Source: Paramyrothecium sp. XJ0827
Taxonomy: Eukaryota; Ascomycota; Sordariomycetes; Hypocreales; Stachybotryaceae
Direction: 5' to 3'
Assembly (NCBI GenBank): GCA_020881915.1
Contig: JAJFPB010000009.1
Coordinates: forward strand, 186,001-250,000
Length of the DNA stretch: 64,000 nucleotides
Shown: piece by piece, positions 1-12,096 of the stretch
Layout: every line of letters begins with the position of its first letter
How positions within the stretch are numbered: the stretch's first letter is position 1
The notes under the pieces: model-generated
Database searches by the model: none
What the model was told of the DNA's origin: nothing
The model's input: only the letters and a program-made list of their open reading frames with translations
Position numbers and translations under genes: made by a program

Positions 1-404
1 TCAATGCACTCGCGCTGCGTCTTCTGAAACTCATCGTAAATTTGGTATAAATGTGCCAATACACGAGGTCCGGGACTGTCGCGTTCTCAAAGGATCCTCG
101 CCTTAGTCGCTCTAGAAATTCTCTGACTTACTGCGATGCTTGGTGAGCTCTGTTGGCGCTACAACACAAGTATCAACGGCGCTCGAGAACCTGGCGTTCT
201 CTTCTTCGTAGTTTCGGAAGCTAGCAAAGGTACCAAAGGGCTTCGTTGTCCCATGAAGTCACAAAAGTAGACGAGAATTCTCCGCCTCGGTTGCCACTGC
301 CGCGGTAGGTTTCTCGTTGTGTAAGAAAGGCATATTAGAAAACCTTCGATATAAAGCTATTTGTCACTCAACAAATCCATATGTAGACTCAAACTTGACG
401 CGTA
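1..404. other. Intergenic, nothing recognised
   Basis: No reading frame of credible length or family similarity is seen. This is the 3' flank of the membrane-protein gene that ends at 405. Confidence 0.5.
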
Positions 405-1985
405 CTATTTATCCCTCTCTGCTAAGTCCGTTAATTCGGTGACATTACTATTAATGTGCGTGGCCGAGCTGGACATCATAGTATAGGGATTTGTGCCTTT
501 CCCAAGATGCTCGGAAAGATGTCTCGCTCGGGAAGCCGCTCTAGTCGATTGTGTGGCTGTAGGTTTGCCATGTGACTCCGAGGAGTTTGATTTGTATGTG
601 ATGTTTTCTTTGGACCGGAAAATGTATCGCAATTTCTTCAAAGCTGGCAGACATGCCAAGATCAAACCAGCAGCAATCTCGATTGCCGACCAGTAGGCTA
701 AGGGCCCAAGTCCCCACGTGCGGTTTCGATGATTATCAAGATATGGCAGTGCTTGTAACCGGAGGAAGGTGACAAGGGTGATTCTGCGTCATTACAATGT
801 TAGACTCTGGGTTCATAGTGGGGAAGAGGAAGAAGGCATAAAGAAAAGGTGACGAACGCAGATCCAAGGACGAACAATCCAATAACAGCGGCTTTCTTTC
901 GCAACTTCATCTGAAGTCCCTTGACCATCCAGACAGCCATGGCGAGTGTGACCACATCCAAAATAATGTTCAGGATCGAATGCGACCAAGTAATAACACT
1001 GATGCTTGAGCATCTACCTTCGTGCTCGCCATCCCAGCCGTTCCAGACATATGGCACAGGTAAACATTGCAGAAGATCAACAATAACGAACGAGATGCCA
1101 ACACATATGTTTAGACCTATGATGCCATATGTTGTGTAGCGAAACTGGTGGTTTTGGCCGAATAGTCGAAGATAGAAACACAAGACTGACATGCGGGTAA
1201 ACATGTTGCCCAGCTTGTATCCCACAGTTGATATGTAAAAGAACTGTCTTGTTGTTAGAGCATGTTTATCAACATGATCGGCACTTGGGGGCATATCTCA
1301 CCTTGAAGGCTTTTTCTATGTCCTCAAATTGGACTTTCCACTGGTCTCTTCCCAGACCATAGTGAGCAGCTATAGGGACAGCTACTAGTCAGCAGGAATA
1401 TCAAGGTGAGAAAGGATCTGTATGGAATTTTACCTATGTATTGACCAATTGCTGCATCCAGCACCACAACCTACATCAAAGGTACAGTCAGTAAGAGTCA
1501 TATGATGGCAAGGAAGCACTGACTACTGCGATAACTATACACCAATCATCCCATCCAATGGTCCCAGCAAGTGACCTGATCTTCAAGATGACGCGACCTC
1601 CGATAACGATTGATGAGACCAGGGTGGCCACTACAACAAAAATTCGCATGCCCAGTGAAATATCTCGCGTGGGTACATCGCAGATAATTGAAGTAATGTT
1701 GAGAGCCGACAATGCCTGCTTCGGTAAACAGTTTTCGTAGAAGCAGGGCGAATATGTCGCCTCAAAGTTTTTGCCGGATCCGAACTGACATGAAGGTGAA
1801 GAAGAATTGTCTGGGGGCAACCCGTCCCAACATGATAACTACGATGACAACATTAGAGGTGGGTGTAATATCGACACACTTGCACCTACTGAGCATTGTG
1901 GCAGATCTGCCCTAGTAACCCTAGCGAAGGTTTGCGCAGCGAGCGTCCATAATATCATACACAATTCAACTCGCCTTGGTAACAT
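405..1985 (-). CDS. Rhodopsin-fold (SAT4/Pth11-like) integral membrane protein with CFEM-like N-terminus
   Basis: Multi-exon minus-strand gene. Exons I can join: 1524 to about 1812, 1434-1470, 1302-1369, 858-1243 and 405-783. Introns are at 1471-1523, 1370-1433, 1244-1301 and about 784-857; the last has a weak donor (GTTCGT). The joined protein shows the usual fungal rhodopsin-domain order: IGWDDWCIVIAVV in an early helix, AAHYGLGRDQW, FFYISTVGYKLGNMFTRMSV, the LQCLPVPYVWNGWDG loop and TWGLGPLAYWSAIEIAAGL, then a polar tail. Upstream, a cysteine-rich stretch (CQFGSGKNFEATYSPCFYENC) resembles the second half of a CFEM domain. A signal-peptide-like segment starts at 1985, but the joining intron is uncertain and part of the CFEM cysteine pattern seems absent. 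The family includes Pth11-type surface receptors and many proteins of unknown role. Receptor function is inferred from the family only. Confidence 0.75.
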
Positions 1986-1999
1986 GACGACGTCAAGAT

Positions 2000-3400
2000 T
2001 GCCGTGGTCGCAAGAACGGCAAACAACTGTACGGAAAATAGAAAAGAAGACAGATCAAATGTTGTGTTTAGAACCAGATCCTGAAGATGAACGGGTAGTC
2101 ATTGCACATTCAGCCTGCACTGGGCGAGTCATGTCAGCGCATATCATTTGAGGGTTATTGATTTTGATCTCTTGAGTCATGAACCGTCCGCAGTGCAGTA
2201 ACTACGTATTAGCTCACCTTTTAAAAAATGGTTTTGAAGATCATCACGCCAATACGGATTAGACTGAGGTGATCCTGCACGCATTGATCCCTTCCAGTCT
2301 AGGGATCCATCCGACGGATGTGCATAGCTTGCCTTGCTGAACAACAAGTAGCGCCTCTAGAGGCCGGTACCACACGGCTGGCGTTTCTGGACAGATCCAC
2401 AATAGGGGTAGCCGCCACAATTGATCCCGAGACACTAAGAATGTGTTCAAAGCCTTAACGTGTAAAGATGGAGAAATCAAAGACGGGTAATTTACCTTGT
2501 GATGGATGCTTGACTTGATCAGCAGGCGCTGTCTGTGCGCTCGGCAACCGTTGCGGCCATAGCGCTCTACAGACGGATCCTGTCGCTCCACGCCACTAGT
2601 ATCAAGCGATAATCTACCGCCAGTAAGAATGTATGACAAGGAATTCGTAACAAAAGTCTGCTGGAGGAAGAGGCCCTTGGTGGTGACAGTTGCCCATTGG
2701 CAGCATCTTAGCCTAAATCCTCACTTTGCTCTGTTTTCTTGACTGTGAACTGCATCCGCTACAAATTTATTGTCGAGGTTGTGAATATGTGCGACGCCGT
2801 CAGTGGCAAATGTCACGCACCCAGTTGCAGGGAAGATGGTCTGGTTATTGACCTTGTAATTAGCTAATTGACCTCGTTGAATTGAACAACATCCTCCAGT
2901 ACTAACCGTATTCATTTTGAGTAGGCCGCAAGGTACGAAGAAGCCCGCGGCGAATATACTGACCATTGCGTATTGCAAGAGCCGTCCGAGATCAGAACTC
3001 AGGGTGGGTTGTCTGCATAATCTCACGAATAAGGCGGGATTTTTTCCTTCGCTATCTGGTTATCCAGTGGCAATATGTTGACACTATGTGAGCCAAAATT
3101 CTTGGAAAGGAGACACTCATCTTTCTATGCCTTTTGTTCCTTCGGAATTGCTCCTTGATCAAGCCGAACGAGCTTTTGTTTGTTCATCAATGGCAAGAGC
3201 TCTAGTCAAATTGTGTGGCAGAGATGATAGTGCCGTTGTAACAACCCACGGGAATCACGATTATTTTGACCGCTTCTGGAGTGAGGCAACTTATGTTTTT
3301 GGAGGTGGTCTGGGAGGAATGGATCACAAGATTGACCGACGTATTGTCTGGTGTAGAGCAACCGACATATCATGACTTTCACAATCACATTGAGCTGGGC
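2000..3400. other. Low-coding stretch with unrecognised minus-strand ORFs
   Basis: Minus-strand open frames at 2259-2639 and 2721-3026 match no family I recognise, and no convincing splice pattern links them. The DNA right of about 3.1 kb could be the badly decayed C-terminal part of the adjacent GH3 gene, but I could not find its later motifs. Confidence 0.3.
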
Positions 3401-3530
3401 TTCTGCTTTATTCTATCAGCATCTGTGTCTTTGATGAGGATCTTGTCGGACAATGGCTCTGAGCATTCGATCTTCCCATTAGAACTCTCTATCATCGTTT
3501 TCACCTCTTTGAACTTCCCGAGCGTATTAC

Positions 3531-5161
3531 TTAAACAGCTCGATGTGAAAGGTTGACTTTGATTTCTAAATCTAGAGCCCATTCCAAGCAATCGAGTGGG
3601 GAATGGAAAACTCTCCGCGAGGCATTCTCAAAATTCGCAGCAAGGCCGTCATAGATGGAAACAGCTCGATATGGTTGCAATGAGGCTGAACCCCCTCCAC
3701 AATAGTACAAATTCCTAGCATTCGGGCCAATCACCGCGAGCTAGGAAATATCTCAGTCATAAATAATAAATTACTCACTTCATCAATGCCAATGGGGTGA
3801 GGCGTACCGTTTTTGTTGAATCGAGAGGTAGTAAATTATTCTCGTTCTTGAGAAGAACAACACTGTCAGCTCCTGCTCGTCTCAAGACATCTCGATCATG
3901 CTCAGAGTCCAGCAAAGTTTCCTGCCCTTGCTCTGGAATTCAAATTGTAGAACATCGCTTCACCAACTCCAGAAACGACGAGACCCTCTTATCTATCATC
4001 TAGGAAGAGATTTTTCCAACACCGAGAGCCGTGGAAATATTTTTCCCTCGCCACTCTGGTGGACCAGGCATCTCGAGATCTAGGCCCGCATTGACAGACT
4101 CAACCGTTGAGTAGGTGCCGAACCAGTCGCTGATGATGCAACCGTCATATTGCCACTCACTCCTGACTATATCTGTAAGAATGGTCGTGTTCTCACTCAT
4201 GTGTGTGCCATTAACCTTGTTGTAAGCTGTCATGAGGACCCAAGGGTTTGAGTCGCGTATGGCGAGCTGGAAAGGTAGAAGATAGATCTCACGAAGCGCC
4301 CTCTGGCTAACAATGCAGTTGACCAGTGTGCGTTGGTGCTCCATATCATTTGCGACAAAATGTTTCAATGCGGACGCAACTCCTGATTTTTGGACTGCTG
4401 AGATGATGGCACCGGCCATGATACCACACAAAAAGGGATCCTCCGAGAATGACTCAAATCCTCGTCCGCCAAGGGGGCTCCTGTTTGTGACGTCTTGTCA
4501 GTCTGCTTTCATAAGGGAAGAAAAAGATAGGAAAATCAAAAGCACACAAGCATCAGGAGCGCTCTATGTTACAGGGTAACTGAGACCCTGGGATCATGGC
4601 GCCGGACAAGCCGGCGCCGGAACAAGGCCCACTAACAGCTATATAAGGGCCGCCCCCCAGGGATCTAGCTAGTCTTCTTCTTCTTCTCCTTATGCAGTTG
4701 AATAACATCATCAAGGGCCGTATCCAGAGGCCCCCCTGGATGCCGCCCCCTTACACTCTACCTCTGAATGTCCACAGTTGGTTCCAACCAGACATGTGCG
4801 CTTTTAGCGCGACATTCGCGAGCAATTAAATCTCCGGCTTCTCTCATTACATCCACGTCCCAAGTGGAGCCCAGAGCAGTGCCGCAATGGCACACACGCT
4901 GCCGGGACACCAGCGAAAAATTTGGTTCCGCGAACGCCATTGGGTCCATCAGACATCCGAAGTTTGGGAATAAGAAGGCGCGGTATGCTGGCAGTATGCC
5001 AAAAATCAGTTCCTTCGCTCATGTGTCAGCGTAAACGCCCAAAGAGCCCTCCTAAGCGCAATGCTTAAGCGCTCACCTGACAAAAGACTGATCTTCTCGG
5101 CTGTTGTCATATCCGCGAGAAGTTCCTTCCCCAGCTTGGGTTCTGGAAAAAGTTTCTTCAT
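3531..5161 (-). pseudogene. GH3 beta-glucosidase, disabled
   Basis: Glycoside hydrolase family 3 enzymes cleave beta-glucosidic bonds. Exon 1 starts at ATG 5161 (LLADMTTAEKISLLSG). A roughly 66-bp intron joins it to GTDFWHT. Then come [94 protein letters not shown] and the nucleophile segment ISDWFGTYS, followed by LAVIGPNA and CGGGSASLQPY after a further intron. Lesions: an extra base near 4889 shifts the frame between GVPAACVP and CGTALG; TAG at 4000-4002 and TGA at 3940-3942 are in frame; the C-terminal domain fades out below about 3.5 kb. A solo LTR sits in the VDIQR|SPLGG intron. The gene lies head to head with a broken sugar transporter, so the pair was probably a beta-glucoside uptake and hydrolysis module. 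Confidence 0.88.
4567..4755. mobile_element. Solo LTR inside a GH3 intron
   Basis: A 189-bp sequence starting TGTTACAGGG and ending CCCTTACA (TG...CA termini) is flanked on both sides by the 5-bp duplication CTCTA (4562-4566 and 4756-4760). It contains TATATAAGG near 4640, a CTTCTTCTTCTTCT run, and a GC-rich inverted repeat (GCGCCGG / CCGGCGC) near 4600. These are features of a short LTR promoter region. No internal retrotransposon sequence is present, so it is a solo LTR left by LTR-LTR recombination. Unlike the AT-rich blocks it shows no RIP damage. Confidence 0.85.
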
Positions 5162-5898
5162 GTTGAAGTGATAGATGGTTCTCAACAGCTTAGGGAAAGC
5201 ACCTGGAGAATTACGACTTGTTTTTAAACAATCTGTTTCGAGAATGGGTAGAATGTGCAAATAGAAAGGATCAGAAAGTGCAGGAAGTAACCCAAGTTAA
5301 GTGTCACGATTATGAAGAGCTTTCCGAAAGTTGTCAGTCTAGAATTCGAAATGTCCAATTCGGAACCCAGTCAATTTCCAGGGAATTAATTATCACTCGC
5401 CTGGCTTCTTCGAGACAACGCTAGTTTCCCCTAGACTACGATAACCCCTTCCTTAGAACTCTCAGAGTGGTGACTTTTACTTCTCCAGAATCAGACCATT
5501 TGTTGTTAGATGCATTTCCTCATCTGAGTCCTAGGCCCACTTAGTCGGGGACAGTCGCCAAGGCGGGGACAGCCGGCAAGACACACGCTAGTGTTGATGA
5601 GTCTTCGGAGGAGGAAGAATGCCCCTGGACACTGGCCGAACATTCCTAGGGACGCATAACAACTTGATACAAAATCTGACGACAGAAACGTATAAAGATC
5701 AGCCATGCGCATGGTCCCATTCCCCACGAAAACAAGAATCTGGGGGAAACTTGTGGTAACACAGCTTGCACTCAAACGAAGCCTTCAGCTGAAGAACCTC
5801 CGTCAAACTTCATCCTCGTCAATACCGAGGACTTGTCGACTGGATACAGCCTGGACAAACCCATCTCGAATCTCTCAAGTCCAGCAAACAAACTCGCC
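5162..5898. promoter_or_regulatory. Divergent promoter region between GH3 and sugar transporter
   Basis: The two start codons (5161 minus, 5899 plus) face away from each other across about 740 bp, so a shared bidirectional control region is likely. Small ORFs here have no family similarity. No specific operator was identified. Confidence 0.4.
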
Positions 5899-7252
5899 AT
5901 GAGCGGAAACGGAAATGAAGCAGAGCAGCAACTGGGCGGCGTGCTCCCGAAACACGAAAAGCCTTGGTACCGCGTGTCACATCTTCTGAGGCTCAACTTA
6001 CTGTTGATGAATCCTCTGATGTCTTCCGCTGTGGCAGGTTTCTATGGTATGTGATTAGCAAAACTATGAGTGGCTTGTCAGGCTTTATCTGATTGTGTTC
6101 TCGGCAGGCTCTTTGATGAACGGTCTTCAGGCTTTGCCAGCCTGGGAACAGCAATTCGCGATCCTAAGGGAGAAACTCTCGGCGTCGTGAACGCAGCTCA
6201 GTCAATTGGCTCCGTTCTTACGCTCCCCACTATCGGTTGGCTTTCTGACAAGATCGGTCGACGCAATACCCTTCTCCTTGGAGGCAGCATAGTCGTGGTC
6301 GCATCGGCTGTCCAAGCCGTCGCCGTCAATTATGGCATGTTTGTCTTCTCACGTGTCCTTGTGGGCGTTGGCGCTATCGCAATCGTCCAGTCTAGTCCAT
6401 TACTCATTACTGAGCTGTGCTATCCCACCCACCGTGGTGTTTACACAGCCCTATATTGGACTTTCTATTATTTTGGAGCCACCATCGCCGCCTGGAGCAC
6501 ATGCGGGTTGCAAAAGAACTTACCCAACAGCACTTGGGTGTGGAGAGGCCCTTCCATTCTGCAAGGTGGTCTTCCACTTGTGCAGCTTGCTTTTGTACGT
6601 TTTCCGTTTCCCCGTCCCGGCCCATAGTGATCCGGTGATCTAACAAAACTTGTCTATAGTGGTACAAACTTCCCGAATCTCCTAGAGGGTTGATAGGACA
6701 TGGGCGAAGTGACGAAGCCCACACTATCTTTGCAAAGTATCACACGGGAGGCGATCCAAATCACCCTCTTGTCGCCTTTGAAATGATGGAGATCACTAAG
6801 GCTCTGGAGTTGGATGAGGCAACCAAGGATGTTAAATGGAGCGCGTTGACGTCCACCTCTGGCAACCGGAAGCGGATGCTCATCACTTGTCTTCTGGGCT
6901 TTTTCTCCCACTGGGCTGCAGGCAACCCTCAGAATCCCGACTTTTCAACTACCCGGCTAACATTTGATCACGGGGAAATAGCGTTGTTTCGTTCTACATC
7001 GTCCTTGTGCTTGACACTGTTGGCATCAAGAACCCTGATACGCAGACGCTCATCGAAACGCGTGTTGGTCGCAATCACAACGTCTCAGGGTCCGCTTCGG
7101 TCCCCTCAATGCTACGGCGAACTCTTAGCTCAACACTCTGCGCCCTACGGCCGTTGGTTGTGGACCGCCAAGCCAGATTCGCCCGCCTTTGTTGCAAGTG
7201 CGCAAAGGCAATGCACAATATACCAAAGGCCCTTGCGATGAACGTGCCATGA
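5899..7252 (+). pseudogene. MFS sugar transporter (lactose/cellobiose-permease type), disabled
   Basis: Sugar-porter family of the major facilitator superfamily. Exon 1 begins at ATG 5899 and ends in AVAGFYG. Intron 6047-6107 leads into SLMNGLQALPAWEQQF. A one-base deletion near 6155-6162 then shifts the frame to DPKGETLGVVNA, GWLSDKIGRRNTLLLGG (the family D-R-x-G-R-R signature loop), VLVGVGAIAI, SPLLITELCYPTHRG and TFYYFGATIAAW. Intron 6595-6659 joins WYKLPESPRGLIGHGRSDEA. After GFFSHWAAGN the next exon's VVSFYIVLVLDTVGIKNPDTQTLI sits in another frame with no usable donor, and the rest of the C-terminal half is missing. The gene is therefore broken at three levels. It is divergent from the GH3 pseudogene. 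Confidence 0.85.
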
Positions 7253-8741
7253 ATGTATAATGCGGTACATTCATGTCAATTTGTCCGTAACCAAAATCCC
7301 AGCCAGGAAGCTACAGAAGATGTAGCTGTGCCACAATGCCTTAGTTAAAACGTTGGGAGGTAGAGTAACTTCTTAACTCCGCACCATCACGACAGGTATG
7401 TCAATGCTTGTCATGTAGCTCACAGTAACGTGGGGCATTTCTGGCACTCCTATCACATGCTAATATAGCGAAGTTCTTGAATATCTCTTTTTTATCCGGC
7501 CCCGATTGTTTCCCTAGTCTTGGATCCGTTTCAACACTTCAATCAATTAACCCCAAATGCTCCCATATAACATACTTAAAAACAGAAACTAACTAAAGTA
7601 AGAAGGTGGTCTAACCCTTTTTGACTACCTTGGTTATAGGTGCGCTTGGAGGAATATATCCCGGGACTCGCAGATAATTCATCATCTCCACAAGCCCATG
7701 ATTGGATATCGAGAGCATGCACAATTGTCCGTACCTAGCTGCCAAGGCTACTGACAGGAAACTTCCCCGCATCCACCGACGGACTCAGAACGAAAGAGGA
7801 AGGCCAAGTAACGAAAAGTTGGCTACGTGGAATGTCTGTCTCCACTTTTGAAGGTGCGGGGCGGTCTATATCAAAGATTGAAGAGAAGCAAGCATAAGTT
7901 ATAATCACAGTTTCGCGATATCAGATAACATGGGCAGCTACAAAGAACATCATCCCATGATTTCGTCACTAGTCAAAGGAACATTTAATAAGGTAAAACT
8001 TGGCGATCAGCCTATAGAGTGGTGTAATGTAAGCTCGTTTAGTTAAGCAAAAGAGACCGGGGTAAACTGACTCTACTTGCTTCATATTAAATCGTCTGCT
8101 ATAGCTGCGGTATGGTTTTGGAGAAACAAAAAACCACTTAGAACTTCAAATAACCCCTCAATGTCCAGGGTGCCCATTTTGAGTTAGTTCCAGTGGCAGA
8201 TAAGGCACAATCCCACCTGCCCACCACTTGACGACCACTCGCAAGTTAATCACCCGATTCAAGATAGCGAGCAAGCAGGGGGTCGATTGCTAACCGCTTA
8301 TGTGGACCCGCAATGCAAGAGGGAACTTGATACCGAGAGGTGTGCCGAATTGTGTGGGGATATCGCGTTGACCGACTACAATTGCCGAACACCTAATTAT
8401 TGTTTGCAGAAACGACAATAGATTGTATTGTAAGCATTTTGTCCTGATGTCAATTCTAGCATTGCTAGGATCTTTTAGGAGGATAGTAGAGCAGGCTTTC
8501 GAGGAATAATTTTTGAAAGATGAACCACTCCAGAGAGCAGGATTGCGCTCATTCTAGGAGTCGGGAGAGCTAAGGATCCGTATATGCGGGCTGTGGGTGG
8601 GTCACCGTTGGATCACCCAGAAGATCCACTATGCCAATCAGTCGATTAAATGAAAGAAGAGTACTCTCCCGCCCTGGGACCTTGATGGAGAGTTGTGCTG
8701 AGACATGGTCAACTTTGCTCTCTTGACAACCGAGGGTCATC
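7253..8741. other. Intergenic, nothing recognised
   Basis: About 1.5 kb of moderately AT-rich DNA with stops in all frames. I see no gene, repeat or RNA structure I can defend. The last few hundred bases are the presumed promoter of the S8 protease. Confidence 0.5.
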
Positions 8742-11204
8742 ATGGTCGGCTCTCGAACAATTGCTTCCTTTGTATGCTGGGCCGCATGTGCCGTTCAAGC
8801 TATTGCATCGACATCTACTCTAGAGCATGACGATCTTGCTCAGCCCATTGAGGCGGCCAGGATACTGAGCAACGTGTACATTGCCGAGCTCCAAGACGAT
8901 CAGGTCAGTCGTTGTCTTACTTTCAACTCTTTTATCTTTTCGCACAACATACCTGATATTGAGCTCCCGTTTCCATGAAGTCATGACCAACAAGATGATA
9001 GGATGACGAAGAATTCCTCAATGCACTGCGGAATGAGCCGGACGTGAACACGGTCACGCGCCGTCTAACCTTCCGGCCCAGTTTGTTTCATGGTGTCTCC
9101 TTTGCCGTGAATGGGAGCTTGGATACTGCTCCTGCAACGCTGCAACGGAGAATCGAGGCCCTTCTTCAGGTCAAGAAGCTCTGGCCGGTGGAACAGGTAA
9201 CCATTCCAAAATTGGACACCAAGATTGTTGATCTGGACACTGGCACTCGAATCAAGAGACGTCAGAACAATCTTGCGATGACCCCAAACATCATGACGCA
9301 GGTTGACAAACTCCATGCCGAAGGCGTCACTGGGAAGGGCTTCCGCATCGGCATCATTGATACTGGTATCGACTGGCGCCACCCCGCTCTCGGCGGCTGC
9401 TATGGGCCAGGATGCTTAATCGAGTTTGGTTATGACTTTTACGAAGACGATGAGGATCCGCTGGACACTTGCCACGGACACGGCACGGTCGTTGCTGGCA
9501 TGATTGGCGCCTTAGAAAATCCGTATGGCTTCGTAGGATCCGCCCCTGGTGCGAAGCTGGGCATGTACAGGCTTTCCGGCTGCGATGGATCCTTTACTAC
9601 AGATACCCAAATCGCTGCTATACTAAAAGCCTACGAGGATGGTAGTGATATTATTACCACCTCTGCGGGATACTCAAATGGCTGGGCCGAGCACCCAATC
9701 GCTGTAGTCATGGCCCGTGTCGCAAAGGCAGGCGTTGCTTGCCTAGCAGCCAACGGTAATACTGGAGGCGGCAACTATGGCTTGTTTTCGGCAGTCTCCC
9801 CGGCGGCTGGAGATGGTGTGATGGCAATTGCATCATTCCAGAACGCTCAAGTTCCAACTATTAATGGAGAAACAGGCGCCGTGACCTTTCGACAGAGCTC
9901 CTCACCAGGATGGGTCGATAATTACTCTGGCTGGGGGCCAACCTTCCGCGGTGAATTGAAGCCGCAATTTGGCGGGGTTGGAGGAGATGTTTTGACGACA
10001 GCCATCGGCGGCTACACTGTTGTCAGTGGAACGTCTCTTTCAACCCCTCTGGTGGCTGGCATAGTCGCCCTCATTTTCGAGGTAAGTGTTTGCAACCGCA
10101 CAGTACAACTGGCCGATGGCTCTAATCTTGTCCATTTAGGTCCGTGGAAAGATGTCTGCAACAGAGATTAAGAATCTCCTATCTTCGACCGCCAACCCAG
10201 CCTATTCAGAGATTGCGGGAAACCACGAGAACATAGGTTCTGCGGCACAGCAGGGCGGTGGATTGGTCCAGGCCTGGGATGCCGCGTATGAGACAACTCT
10301 GATCGATGTATCAAGCCTCTCCTTCAACGATACTGAGTTCCAGATATTGGAGAAGCAGTTCACCCTGACCAACACAGGCAACACAACTGCCGTGTATAAC
10401 TTCACTCACGTGGCTGCTCCTACGTTCCAAACCTTATGGAGCAATGGCTATAGAAGATCTACCCCAGAGATCATGACTGCACCAAACGAGCTAGCCAATC
10501 TCCAGTTTGAACCCTCTTCCTTAACTCTCCCGCCGGGCTCCAAGGGTTCCGTTCTTGTGAGACTTACTCCACCATCTACCGAGTACCCTACCGAGCTACC
10601 AGTTTACTCTGGCTACGTGGCAATCAATGGTACAAGCGATCGTGAAATCTCACTTTCAATTCCATACGTGGGCATTTCAAGCGCAATGAGGAACACAAGC
10701 TCAGTTGGCTTCGCCAATCAATACGCCGTTTTCGATAGCAACGACTTTAGGATGGCATCCGTTGCCCCAGGTACAGTCTTCCAGGTACCCGTCCCAGAAG
10801 AGCACCCAGAATGGGCGCGTAACGCCAACAGTTCTGCACCATACATTCCTGTTGGTTCTGAAGTTGGGATTTCTGCATGGCTCAGGTTCGGCGCCAGCGA
10901 AGTTCACGTGGAGTTGCTGCCTGTGACCCCATCCTGCCGTGGTCCAAGACCGTTTGCTGATGAGAACTCCTGGGGTGACAAGTCGCTGGGTGCAATGAGA
11001 CCATTTCCAGTGAGATACGTATCGCCTACTGGTTTCTGGACTACTTGGAACTTCCGTTTGCAGGACGGCAGCTGGGCGCCCCCTGGAAGATACGCAGCCC
11101 GCATGTACACGCTTAAACACTTTGGAGATAGGAATAATGTAGATGATTGGGATATTATCGACTTTCAAGGGGCTGATTTTGGCATCACATATGTCAAGGT
11201 TTAA
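8742..11204 (+). CDS. Secreted subtilisin-family (S8) serine protease lacking a PA domain
   Basis: Exons 8742-8903, 9002-10081 and 10140-11204 join in frame to about 768 aa; introns are 8904-9001 and 10082-10139. Residues 1 to about 22 form a signal peptide. An I9-type propeptide region follows, with a basic KRRQ site near 139-142 that may be its cleavage point. Catalytic triad: Asp174 (GIIDTGIDW), His214 (CHGHGTVVAG) and Ser399 (VSGTSLSTPLVAG). About 350 residues of beta-rich, fibronectin-III-like C-terminal region follow. The relative at 62.1 kb has a protease-associated (PA) domain between the His and Ser blocks. Here the chain passes directly from the VMAIASFQNAQVP strand to the NYSGWGPTFRGELKPQFG strand, so that insert is absent. 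All splice sites and the frame are intact. The likely role is extracellular protein breakdown. The C-terminal domain name is an inference. Confidence 0.9.
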
Positions 11205-11719
11205 TGTTTGGACGAGACACCCGACTTGGAACAACTGCTTGAATTTACCCAAAAGACTCAATTATTTCGGGACTTGGGACCCGTTCCTTAGCCAGGTTGA
11301 TTGGTATCGAGTTGCTTTCGTCTTTATACTTGCCTTTGCATGATTCCGTAGATGGATGTTGGGGCAATAACTAGATATTGGTCCTCCCGTTGTCTTAATA
11401 CGAGAATTCTGCCATGTTCAGGTGGAGTAAAAGTCAGCATTGTCATCAACAACACCAGCATCATGACTGTTCCAAACCTCTAATATACCATGGACGGGGT
11501 ACGAGCCGCAGTTAAGCGTTAATCACCGAGCCCACTTCTTCCTCTTCGAACTCCTTCGGCTTGCGCTGCTCGCAACCGCAACACCCGACTTTTGCCTCCC
11601 TTGTCGGGGGTCCCATCAGTCGGGCATCTACTGGGTGGCATCAACGATACCGACAACTGTCACTACGAAATGGGGGGTGGAAATCCTTTGACTGTGCAGG
11701 CATGATCCAAGACGGCCAA
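11205..11719. other. Intergenic, possible 5' remains of a carboxylesterase
   Basis: No intact gene. Scattered frames toward the right end may belong to the esterase relic that follows. Confidence 0.35.
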
Positions 11720-12096
11720 GATCTACATGGCCAATGAGATTGAGTGTGGTGCCTGGACAACCGCAGGACCTCGGATTGCGCGACCAACGTGCGGCGATCG
11801 AATAGGTCCGTGAGAACATGGCCAATTTCGGGGGTGACCCTGGCAAGATCACCGTTGCAGGCCAGTCCGCTGGGCGTGTGTCTGTTGACTACTGGGCTTA
11901 TGCCTACATAGACGATCCCATTGACAACGGAATGATTGCGTCATCGGGGAATGGCTTCAGCTTCCCGCTGAACATTTCTGAGGTTCCTGAGCGAGATTGG
12001 AGCACGGCTGTTCATGCTATGAAGTGCACCGAGGTCAGAGATGTGATGCCGGGCATGCGGGAGCGGAGTTTGGGATTTATCAAAGCTGCCGTCTAG
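11720..12096 (+). pseudogene. Type-B carboxylesterase fragment
   Basis: Only the nucleophile-elbow region is clear. The frame reads DLGLRDQRAAIE, then TAG at 11803-11805 where family members have Trp, then VRENMANFGGDPGKITVAGQSAG, VDYWAYAY and DNGMIASSGNGFSFP. GQSAG carries the catalytic serine. The N-terminal HGGGF region and the Glu and His of the triad are not recognisable, and the DNA from 12.1 to 12.48 kb has only broken frames. It is a decayed alpha/beta-hydrolase gene. TGG to TAG is a G-to-A change, compatible with RIP but not proof of it. Confidence 0.7.

Noticed and set aside
3088..3375. 95-codon plus-strand ORF
   Set aside because: Starts with GTG, has no family similarity, and overlaps what may be the decayed 3' part of the GH3 gene.
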